Notes under the pieces: model-generated
Told to the model about the DNA's origin: nothing
The model's input: only the letters and a program-made list of their open reading frames with translations
Database searches by the model: none
Made by a program: the position numbers and the translations under genes
Source of the DNA: JAYEJW01 sp034716535
Lineage (GTDB): Bacteria > Pseudomonadota > Gammaproteobacteria > Chromatiales > Chromatiaceae
Direction of reading: 5' to 3'
Assembly: GCA_034716535.1 (NCBI GenBank)
Contig: JAYEJW010000259.1
Span: 1-12,110, forward strand
Length of the DNA stretch: 12,110 nt
Shown: positions 5,586 through 12,110 of the stretch, piece after piece
Position numbering within the stretch: position 1 is the first letter of the stretch
How the letters are laid out: the number at the start of each line of letters is the position of its first letter

Positions 5586-8529
5586 GCTAAACGCTGAAGC
5601 CTTCTCTGATTTCTTCCGGGAGGTGTGGAAGAAGGAGCCCTTTACCTGGCAGAAGGCATTGGCCGATCGGGTACTGGCCGAACGAGAGCAAGGCCGTGAA
5701 GGGAGAGTCGGTTGGCCCGAGGCAATCGCCCTACCCACGGCAGCGGGCAAGACCGCCTGTATGGACATCGCGGTATTCGCCCTGGCGGCGCAGGCTGGGC
5801 GCCTGGATGGTGGCCAGCCTTTGACTGCGCCCCGCAGGATCTTTCTCGTTGTGGATCGGCGGATCATCGTGGACGAGGCCTTTGAGCGCGCCTGTCTCCT
5901 TGCGACACACCTGGCCAAAGCCACGGGTGGCGTTGTCAAGATCGTCGCCGATCGCCTGCGTCAGCTCGCCGATAGCGGCAAGCCGCTGGAAGCCCATTAC
6001 CTGCGCGGCGGCGCGCTGCGTTCCGAGGCATGGGTCAGGTCGCCGGTGCAACCCATGATCGCTGCCGGCACCGTAGATCAGATTGGCTCCCGCCTGCTGT
6101 TCCGGGGCTATGGCCCAGGGCAAGGCATGAGGTCGGTGCATGCCGGCCTTACCGGCAACGACAGCCTGATCCTGCTCGACGAGGCCCACTGTGCCCAGCC
6201 CTTCCTCGAGACCCTGCAAGCCGTGGGGCGTTACCGCGAATGGACACAAGAAGAGGATATGCCCTTGCCGCCGTTCAAGGTCACGGTGATGAGTGCCACA
6301 CCACCGGCGGTGGCCGATGTGTTTCGGGACGAGTCTCCCGAAGGGGATGACCCGAATCACCCGCTCGGTCGCCGACAACTCGCCGAAAAACCAGCCTCGC
6401 TGCGCATCGCCGACAAGGCCAAGGGCAAGGATCCAGGTAAAATCCGTGAGGAACTGGCCAAGAAGCTGCTAAAGGAAGCGGAGAGTCTGGTCACGACACG
6501 GAAGCACGAGGGCTTTGCCCCGGCGGTGGTGATCTTCTGTAACCGGGTCGATACTGCCCGAAAAGTCCACGGATCCCTCACGCACAAAGGTGCCGATGCT
6601 CACCTCCTTACCGGTCGCATGCGTCCTTTGGACAAGGAAGAAATTATCGATGGTCCGTTGGCCGAAATGTCGGTGGACAAGGCCGAAGGTCGCCGGCTGG
6701 AGCGGGCACGCTTCGTCGTCGCGACTCAGACCCTGGAAGTGGGCGCCAACCTGGACTTCGACCTGCTGGTCACGGAATGCGCCAGTCTCGACGCCCTGCG
6801 TCAGCGCTTCGGGCGGCTCAACCGCCTCGGCCGCGACATTTCCGCCCAAGCCACCATCGTCGTGCGCGCCGACCAGGCAAAGGATGCCGAGGACGACCCC
6901 GTTTATGGCGCCGCCCTGACGAACACCTGGAACTGGCTCGAAAAAGAGGCGGGTGCGGGCGTAGTTAACTTTGGCATCGCCCGGCTTGCTCCACGGCTAC
7001 CCGTGGGTGAGGAACTCGCCCGCCTCAATGCCCCCCAACAACATGCCCCCGTGCTGCTTCCTGCCCACGTGGACGCACTGGCCCAGACCGCGCCCGAGCC
7101 CTGGCCATCGCCTGACGTTGCTTTGTTCCTGCATGGCCCCAGGAGCAGCCCGGCGGACGTACAGGTGTGCTGGCGCACCGACCTCGGCGACGACGATGAG
7201 ACCGATCTCGAAACCCTGACGATATGCCCACCCAGCTCCCCGGAATGCCTGTCCGTCCCCTTCGGCCAGATGCGCCGATGGCTTGCCGGTGAACGGGGCG
7301 AGTCCGGCGCCGACGTGGAGGGCACCACGGCGGAGGGCGAAACCTACGAGCCTGCTCAAAGCACCACCCGACGCGTGATCCGCTGGCGCGGCCGGGAGAA
7401 GAGCTCAGTTCTGCAAGACGCCGCCGAGCTGCGGCCTGGAGACCTGCTTGTCGTCCCCGCCAAACTGGGTGGATGGAACACGCTCGCCACCCTGGGCGCC
7501 CACCCGCTGCCCGACTGGGGCGACCGCGCCCACGCGCGCATGCGTGGCAAGGCCCAGCTGCGGTTGCATCCCAAGGTCCTGAGGCAATGGCCGGAGGGCA
7601 CGGCCCGGGATCGTCTGATCGAGCTGGTGGAACAGGATACGGCGCGTCTGGAGGACGATCCAGAGTCTCTGGCCGAAGAACTTCGGGAGGCCCTGGCCGA
7701 TTGGACTGACAGCCTGGAAGATGCCGGCTGGAGCTGGCTTCAGGCCATAGCCGCCCATCTGGCCGCGGACAAGAAACTCTATCGCCGCACCATTCCCCAT
7801 CCCGCTGGCGGCCTGATACTCTCGGGTGGGGCCTTTAGGAATGCGGGGCAGGAACGTGCACCATTTAGTGACGAGGACGACGCGGCCTCCTCCGGCAGCT
7901 TTCGTTCCCTCCTCCCGGTACATCTCGACGGCGTGGCCGAGTACGCCGGGCGGCACGCGCGCCTGAGTGACTTACCGGCCGATCTGGCGGCGGTTGTGAA
8001 AGCCGCGGGACGTTGCCACGATCTGGGCAAGGCCGAGCCACGCTTCCAGGCCTGGCTCAGGGGGGGCAACCCCTGGGCGCGTGGCCCTCTGCTGGCGAAA
8101 TCCCCCGATATGGCGCAAAGCAGGGCGGAGAACCGCAAGGCCCGGGAGAGGGCCGGCTATCCTAAAGGCGGACGTCATGAGCTTCTCTCGGTACGCCTGT
8201 TGGAATCCACGCCCGAGGATCTGCCGGAAGACGCGACGCTGCGCGATCTGCTCCTTCACCTGGTCGAAAGTCATCATGGCCACTGCAGGCCCTTCGCACC
8301 GGTGGTGGAAGATCCGACGCCGGTGCAAGTCAGTGTGGAGATCGGGGGTAAGCGCTACTCCGCATCGAGTGCCACCGGCCTAGAACGTTTTGACGCTGGC
8401 CCGGCGGAACGCTACTGGCGGCTCACGCGCCGCTACGGTTGGTGGGGTTTGGCTTGGCTGGAGGCCTTGATGCGGCTGGCGGATCATCGCAGGAGTGCCT
8501 GGGAAGGAAGGCAGGGGGACGATCTATGA
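5578..8529 (+). CDS. cas3: Cas3 helicase-nuclease, type I-G form with C-terminal HD domain
   Basis: 983 residues from GTG 5578, which overlaps the csb2 end by 8 nt. Superfamily 2 helicase motifs in order: TWQ near residue 23, Walker A PTAAGKT (53-59), DEAH (201-204) in LILLDEAHCAQPF, SAT (239-241), and motif VI QRFGRLNRLGR (409-419). The C-terminal third holds the HD nuclease: CHDLGKAEPRFQAWL with H814-D815 and K818, and LVESHHGHCRPF with H899, H900 and H902 as metal-ligand candidates. HD after helicase, the reverse of classical Cas3, is typical of type I-G. Known role: recruited to the Cascade R-loop, it nicks, unwinds and degrades target DNA. All key motifs are intact, so activity is expected. 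ATGA overlap of 4 nt with the next gene. Confidence 0.95.
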   Translation: MIELNAEAFSDFFREVWKKEPFTWQKALADRVLAEREQGREGRVGWPEAIALPTAAGKTACMDIAVFALAAQAGRLDGGQPLTAPRRIFLVVDRRIIVDEAFERACLLATHLAKATGGVVKIVADRLRQLADSGKPLEAHYLRGGALRSEAWVRSPVQPMIAAGTVDQIGSRLLFRGYGPGQGMRSVHAGLTGNDSLILLDEAHCAQPFLETLQAVGRYREWTQEEDMPLPPFKVTVMSATPPAVADVFRDESPEGDDPNHPLGRRQLAEKPASLRIADKAKGKDPGKIREELAKKLLKEAESLVTTRKHEGFAPAVVIFCNRVDTARKVHGSLTHKGADAHLLTGRMRPLDKEEIIDGPLAEMSVDKAEGRRLERARFVVATQTLEVGANLDFDLLVTECASLDALRQRFGRLNRLGRDISAQATIVVRADQAKDAEDDPVYGAALTNTWNWLEKEAGAGVVNFGIARLAPRLPVGEELARLNAPQQHAPVLLPAHVDALAQTAPEPWPSPDVALFLHGPRSSPADVQVCWRTDLGDDDETDLETLTICPPSSPECLSVPFGQMRRWLAGERGESGADVEGTTAEGETYEPAQSTTRRVIRWRGREKSSVLQDAAELRPGDLLVVPAKLGGWNTLATLGAHPLPDWGDRAHARMRGKAQLRLHPKVLRQWPEGTARDRLIELVEQDTARLEDDPESLAEELREALADWTDSLEDAGWSWLQAIAAHLAADKKLYRRTIPHPAGGLILSGGAFRNAGQERAPFSDEDDAASSGSFRSLLPVHLDGVAEYAGRHARLSDLPADLAAVVKAAGRCHDLGKAEPRFQAWLRGGNPWARGPLLAKSPDMAQSRAENRKARERAGYPKGGRHELLSVRLLESTPEDLPEDATLRDLLLHLVESHHGHCRPFAPVVEDPTPVQVSVEIGGKRYSASSATGLERFDAGPAERYWRLTRRYGWWGLAWLEALMRLADHRRSAWEGRQGDDL

Positions 8530-9452
8530 GTGAACCGCTGGTGCTCACCGGTCTGGATGGCGGCAACCCCCTGGCTTTCCTGGCATTGCTGGGTGTTGGC
8601 TTGATCAGCCGATGTTTTTGTTGTCCCGACGTGCAAATTTCGTGGACACGGGCCGAGGGTGGATGGCGCCCTCGATTGCACGGCTTTGATGGGGATGAAG
8701 AAGCCTTTCTCGACAGATTATACGACGCTATGTTGTCTACCTCGCCCGGCCCCTTCGAGATAGACAAGAAACTGCCGTTCGCGCGTGATGATTTAAGGGC
8801 GGCAATGCAACAATGTCGATATGACGCTGGCACAGAAAGTCGCCGGATGGCAGACATATTGGCGGGATTCGGCACCGACGCACAAGCAGATAAAAAAGGC
8901 ATGTTTGTGGATACGGCGTTTCGCATGGTTCGCAGGGGTGACTCTGCCGGTCAAGGTTTGCCGGCATACGGCCTGGCTATTCGGAAGGCTCTTACGCGTG
9001 ATCATGTTCGCACCACGCTATTTTCGGAGTGGCAGTATGAAGACGAGGGGTTTAACTTACGTTGGGATCCCGTAGAAGACCAACGCTACGCCCTGCGTTG
9101 GTACGACCCTAGTCCGCAGTCGAACAAGAGGTTCGGTTTGCGTGCTGTTCAGGGCGCCAATGCGCTTGCATTGGAAGGTCTGGGTTTACTACCCGTGCAA
9201 CCAAGCTCACAGGGTGTCGCAACAACAGGCTTTTCCAGAAAGGGGAAACGCAGAGAATTCTTTACATGGCCCATATGGGAAATACCGCTTTCTCCAGACA
9301 TGATGCGTTCATTGTTGACGATACCCGAACTTGCAGCCGAGACGCCTGATCGGAGGAGCTTGGGGACGAGAGGAGTCGCTGAAGTATATCGGAGCGAACG
9401 CATTGCGCCAAACAAGTATTACAAAAATTTCACACCCTCTCGCCCTGCATGA
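8526..9452 (+). CDS. Type I-G small Cas8-like subunit (Cas8u2 / Cas3-extension family)
   Basis: 308 residues from ATG 8526, chosen because it makes an ATGA overlap with the cas3 stop; the in-frame extension back to 8439 lies inside cas3 and is ignored. Recognisable blocks are LVLTGLDGGNPLAFLALLG near the N-terminus, LRWDPVEDQRYALRWYDPS with DPVEDQRYALRW at 181-192, GANALALEGLGLLPVQP, FFTWPIWEIPLSPDMMRSLL, and the C-terminal NKYYKNFTPSRPA (296-308). Family members of about 300 residues sit directly after cas3 in I-G operons and are regarded as the Cas8 equivalent (large-subunit role, PAM recognition and Cas3 recruitment). I am surer of the family than of the function. From about 8600 on, the DNA is visibly less GC-rich than csb1 and cas3, with more AT-ending codons, which suggests a separate history. 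Confidence 0.82.
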   Translation: MSEPLVLTGLDGGNPLAFLALLGVGLISRCFCCPDVQISWTRAEGGWRPRLHGFDGDEEAFLDRLYDAMLSTSPGPFEIDKKLPFARDDLRAAMQQCRYDAGTESRRMADILAGFGTDAQADKKGMFVDTAFRMVRRGDSAGQGLPAYGLAIRKALTRDHVRTTLFSEWQYEDEGFNLRWDPVEDQRYALRWYDPSPQSNKRFGLRAVQGANALALEGLGLLPVQPSSQGVATTGFSRKGKRREFFTWPIWEIPLSPDMMRSLLTIPELAAETPDRRSLGTRGVAEVYRSERIAPNKYYKNFTPSRPA

Positions 9453-9798
9453 CGCCATGCTCTATCGGTCTCCTTGTACCTGTATCCACCATATTACTGC
9501 CAGAGCCGGTGGGCGGCCGTTGCGAATACCCCGCGTTTCTTGTCCAGAGTGTATTTCATACTGGAGAACGACCTATCGCATTGAAGTTCGCCTGTCACTT
9601 CGGCCTAGGCCTGTTCCGTCCAGCGGAAAGGTCGAGCAAATGAACTAGACTGAGCATGTGTTCATTGAACAAGTGGCGAGTCAAATGAACCTGACTCTAT
9701 CCGTGGATACGAAGCTGCTTGAACGGATGCGTGAAGTCGCGCGCGAGTACATGCGCATGGTCGCCATGGGTTGAGCGGGCGCACCTGGATCGAAATCC
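9453..9798 (+). other. Gap between effector and adaptation modules
   Basis: This is 346 nt with no intact recognisable gene. Two overlapping open frames of about 64 and 105 codons (9449-9643 and 9331-9648) have unconvincing composition and no family resemblance. A perfect 10-bp palindrome GGCCTAGGCC sits at 9602-9611. The only protein-like sequence is the truncated antitoxin-like frame at 9685-9774. A promoter for cas4-cas1 could lie here but none is clear. Confidence 0.5.
9685..9774 (+). pseudogene. Shortened antitoxin-like (ribbon-helix-helix style) ORF
   Basis: ATG 9685 to TGA 9772-9774 gives 29 residues, MNLTLSVDTKLLERMREVAR followed by EYMRMVAMG. The opening MNLTLSVD-KLLER-REVA resembles the beta strand and first helix of small RHH/DUF6364-type antitoxins. 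The ending REYMRMVA resembles their usual REYLE close. The turn and second helix core between them seem to be missing, as if deleted in frame. No toxin gene follows; cas4-cas1 starts 24 nt later. Identification rests on remembered family pattern and is tentative. Confidence 0.4.
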
Positions 9799-11508
9799 AT
9801 GGACAATCCCGGCCGGCAACAGGAACTTCCCCTCCCATTTCCCGAATTCTCGGGCGACCTGCCGCTGCTACCTGTGCGTATGGTCAACGAGTACATGTAC
9901 TGCCCCCGTCTAGCCTACCTCGAGTGGGTGCAGGGGGAATGGGATGAATCCGGCGATACTGTTGAAGGCCGCCATGCCCATCGCCGCGTCGACCAGCCGC
10001 GGGGCGATCTGCCGTCACGTGATTCAGGAAGCGACGAGACCATACATGCGCGGTCGATCACCTTGTCGTCGAACCGCCTGGGTCTGATCGCCAAACTGGA
10101 TCTGGTGGAAGGCGAGGGCGACACAGTCACCCCGGTCGACTACAAGCGCGGCAAGCGCCCGCACGTGGCGCATGGCGCCTATGACCCGGAGCGCGTCCAG
10201 GTATGTGCCCAGGGACTGATTCTGCGAGACCACGGTTATCAATGTGATGAAGGCATTCTTTATTTTGCGGCTAGCCGCGAGCGCGTCCGGGTGCCCTTTG
10301 AGGATGAACTGATCCAGCTCACGGAGAACGCGATCAACGGCTTGCGTCTGGTTGCGGTTGGCGGACAGTTGCCGCCGCCGCTGCTCGACAGTCCGAAGTG
10401 TCCGCGCTGTTCGCTGAACGCTATCTGCCTGCCGGACGAGATCAACTTCTTCAAGGGCGCCGATTTGGCCCCACGCCCTTTATTTGTGGCGCACGACGAA
10501 GCGTTACCGGTTTATGTACAGGCCCACCATGCAAAGGTGTCGAAAAAAGGCGAAACGATTGAAATCCACGTTGATGACAAGAAAGTCACTACCGCGCGTC
10601 TGATCCACGTCTCGCAGCTTGCGCTCTCAGGCAATGTGTACGTCACGACACCAACGCTGCACGAGCTGATGAAGCGAGGCATTCCGGTCACCTGGCAAAG
10701 CTTTGGCGGTTGGTTCATGGGTCATACAATTGGTACTGGGCACAAGAACGTCGAACTACGTACCGCCCAGTACAGCGCCAGCTTCGACGATCAGACCTGC
10801 CTGCACCTGGCCAAAGGGCTCGTCGAGGCCAAGATTCGTAACAGCCGCACCCTGTTGCGTCGCAACTGGAAGTCGGACCAGGACAACACCGCACTGATCG
10901 CCGATCTACAGCGTGATGTCAGGCGCACCGTCAGGTGCCATGCCATCGACGAACTACTGGGGGTGGAAGGTGCGGCCGCCTCGCGCTACTTCGGTGCATT
11001 CGGGCACCTGCTGCGCCCGGCGGACAACGAAACCTTGGCTTTCGACTTCACAAGGCGCAACCGCCGTCCACCGACCGATCCCGTCAACGCATTGCTGTCC
11101 TACGCGTATTCATTGCTCACGCGCCTCTGGACCGTCACGCTGTCGGCCGTAGGCTTCGACCCGTATCGCGGTTTCTACCATCAACCGCGTTATGGTCGCC
11201 CGGCGCTTTCGTTGGATCTGATGGAACCGTTTCGCCCGTTGATAGCGGACTCCTGTGTCCTGCAGGCAATCAACAACGGTGAGGTAAGACCGAGTGATTT
11301 CATCCAGGTAGCCGGCAGCGTCAATCTCAACCCCGACGGCCGCAAGCGGTTTATCGCCGCCTTCGAGCGTCGACTGGGGCACGAGATAACACATCCGTTG
11401 CTGGGCTACCGTATCAGCTACCGCCGCTTGCTCGAACTTCAGGCGAGGCTGCTGGGGCGTTTTTTGCTGGGTGATCTGCCGGATTATCCAAACTTTGTCA
11501 CGCGATAG
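9799..11508 (+). CDS. cas4-cas1: Cas4-Cas1 fusion protein
   Basis: 569 residues. The Cas4 part (to about 220) has the four iron-sulfur cysteines C35 (YCPRLAY), C201, C204 and C210 (CPRCSLNAIC) and a RecB-type nuclease set: H59 in EGRHAHRRVD, D101 in AKLDLVE, and D114/K116 in DYKRG. The Cas1 part follows from about 225, with metal ligands E390 in VEGAAASRYF, H461 in GFYHQPRYGRP, and D473/E476 in LDLMEPFRP. All catalytic positions look intact. Known role: Cas4 trims prespacers in a PAM-dependent way and Cas1 integrates them with Cas2 at the leader-repeat junction. The fusion is characteristic of type I-G. No strong ribosome binding site precedes ATG 9799. The cas2 ATG follows the stop after 3 nt. 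Confidence 0.96.
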   Translation: MDNPGRQQELPLPFPEFSGDLPLLPVRMVNEYMYCPRLAYLEWVQGEWDESGDTVEGRHAHRRVDQPRGDLPSRDSGSDETIHARSITLSSNRLGLIAKLDLVEGEGDTVTPVDYKRGKRPHVAHGAYDPERVQVCAQGLILRDHGYQCDEGILYFAASRERVRVPFEDELIQLTENAINGLRLVAVGGQLPPPLLDSPKCPRCSLNAICLPDEINFFKGADLAPRPLFVAHDEALPVYVQAHHAKVSKKGETIEIHVDDKKVTTARLIHVSQLALSGNVYVTTPTLHELMKRGIPVTWQSFGGWFMGHTIGTGHKNVELRTAQYSASFDDQTCLHLAKGLVEAKIRNSRTLLRRNWKSDQDNTALIADLQRDVRRTVRCHAIDELLGVEGAAASRYFGAFGHLLRPADNETLAFDFTRRNRRPPTDPVNALLSYAYSLLTRLWTVTLSAVGFDPYRGFYHQPRYGRPALSLDLMEPFRPLIADSCVLQAINNGEVRPSDFIQVAGSVNLNPDGRKRFIAAFERRLGHEITHPLLGYRISYRRLLELQARLLGRFLLGDLPDYPNFVTR

Positions 11509-11511
11509 GCG

Positions 11512-11802
11512 ATGGAGCATCGAATTTACATCGTTGCATACGATATCTCGGACCCGCGGCGCTGGCGGCGTTTGTTCAAACTGATGAACGGTTACGGTGA
11601 ATGGCTTCAGCTTTCGGTCTTTCAGTGCCGGTTGAGCCGCAAACAGCATGCGGAACTGATCGCGTTGATCGATGGAATTCTCCACCACAAGGAAGACCAC
11701 GTTATACTGTTGGACCTCGGCCCTGCCGACACCGTCGACCCACATGTGGTGAGCCTCGGCAAGCGCTTCGAGAAGGTGCAGCATGAACCGATCATCGTGT
11801 GA
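11512..11802 (+). CDS. cas2: Cas2
   Basis: 96 residues, usual Cas2 length. It opens HRIYIVAYDISDPRRWRRLF with the conserved Asp at position 11 (YDISD), continues LSVFQCRLS (second strand of the ferredoxin-like fold) and ends with a short tail EKVQHEPIIV. Known role: a dimer that bridges two Cas1 dimers to form the spacer integrase; its own nuclease activity is not needed for this. It starts 3 nt after the cas4-cas1 stop in the same frame, and is the last gene before the array. Confidence 0.95.
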   Translation: MEHRIYIVAYDISDPRRWRRLFKLMNGYGEWLQLSVFQCRLSRKQHAELIALIDGILHHKEDHVILLDLGPADTVDPHVVSLGKRFEKVQHEPIIV

Positions 11803-12001
11803 GTCTGCCTGTACCACGCGAGCGCTGCAGTGATGCCTGAATTGCCGGGAAGCACTCGCATCGGGAAGATTCTTTAAAAATCAGATACCTGTAATCCGTG
11901 ATTCGCAAAGGAAGTTGCAAATCGTTGATGGGACACGACCCAAGACATTCAGCGCTCGCATTTCGGTCCTGGAAAGCCGTCAGCACTGGGCTGGCGGAGC
12001 G
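11803..12001 (+). promoter_or_regulatory. Probable CRISPR leader
   Basis: This is 199 nt between cas2 and the first repeat, with no gene and an AT-richer middle (TTCTTTAAAAATCAG at about 11870-11884). It should hold the array promoter and integration signals. On the minus strand 11918-11930 fits an IHF-type site at 12 of 13 positions, and 11879-11891 is a weaker + strand match. No clear -35/-10 pair is seen. Confidence 0.6.
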
Positions 12002-12110
12002 GCTGTTTTCCGCGGCGTTACGCCGCGGCCTCATTGAAGCTGGATGGTTTCGATCCATGCTCTCTTCCAGATGCTGTTTTCCGCGGCGTTACGCCGCGGC
12101 CTCATTGAAG
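12002..12110 (+). CRISPR. Start of type I-G CRISPR array (two repeats, one spacer, cut by window end)
   Basis: Two identical copies of at least 38 nt lie at 12002-12039 and 12073-12110, with a 71-nt period and a 33-nt unit between them at 12040-12072. The true repeat is probably 36-37 nt; its exact edges cannot be set with two copies and a cut end. Each repeat contains a perfect hairpin CCGCGGCGTTACGCCGCGG (8-bp stem, TTA loop) at 12010-12028 and 12081-12099, then a 3' tail ending CATTGAAG. Csb2 should cut near the stem base. The spacer shows no convincing match elsewhere in the window. Transcription is expected on the + strand, away from cas2. Confidence 0.95.

Noticed and set aside
11110..11817. 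Long minus-strand open frame (235 codons) across cas1 and cas2
   Set aside because: It is antisense to two clearly identified genes and has no family resemblance; such frames are common opposite GC-rich coding DNA.
12040..12072. Spacer targeting this locus (similarity to 9786-9795)
   Set aside because: Only about 10 nt match in reverse complement, which is expected by chance.

Overview
The window carries a nearly complete type I-G (formerly I-U) CRISPR-Cas locus, all on the + strand, in a high-GC genome. The GC-rich codon use, GTG/ATG starts with ATGA-type gene overlaps and protein style suggest a proteobacterium, perhaps a gammaproteobacterium. No taxonomic marker gene is present, so this is only an impression.

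Layout: (1) 1-424 is the 3' end of a WYL-domain regulator. (2) 425-2016 is a scrapyard. It holds a conserved intergenic element, the 3' end of a phosphoribosyltransferase (PRTase) gene with an overlapping small ORF, a second degenerate WYL 3' end followed by a second copy of the intergenic element, the first part of a broken Cas3-family helicase, and a 59-residue small ORF. (3) 2017-9452 is a tightly coupled effector operon: csb1 (Cas7), csb2 (Cas5-Cas6), cas3 (helicase with a C-terminal HD nuclease) and a small Cas8u2-like subunit. Neighbouring genes overlap by 1 to 8 nt. (4) 9453-9798 is a gap with a truncated antitoxin-like ORF. (5) 9799-11802 is the adaptation module: a cas4-cas1 fusion followed by cas2. 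(6) 11803-12001 is the probable leader, and 12002-12110 holds the first repeat, one spacer and a second repeat. The array runs off the window.

How the parts work together: Cas4-Cas1 and Cas2 would acquire spacers at the leader end of the array. Csb2, through its Cas6-like C-terminal half, would process the transcript at the strong repeat hairpin. Csb1, Csb2 and Cas8u2 would form Cascade, and Cas3 would unwind and degrade the target. The WYL protein is a plausible regulator.

The most unusual feature is Csb2. Its reading frame is interrupted between the Cas5-like and Cas6-like halves by about 260 residues that form a type I PRTase domain with an intact PRPP-binding motif, and the frame stays open throughout. 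The insert looks like a PRTase gene whose stop codon was lost: the equivalent codon in the upstream partial copy is TGA. In both copies a small ORF of 68-69 codons, in the +1 frame and with its own well placed Shine-Dalgarno sequence, overlaps the PRTase 3' end and is conserved as well as the PRTase frame itself. This points to a compact two-gene PRTase module that has landed twice in this locus, once becoming fused inside a CRISPR effector subunit.
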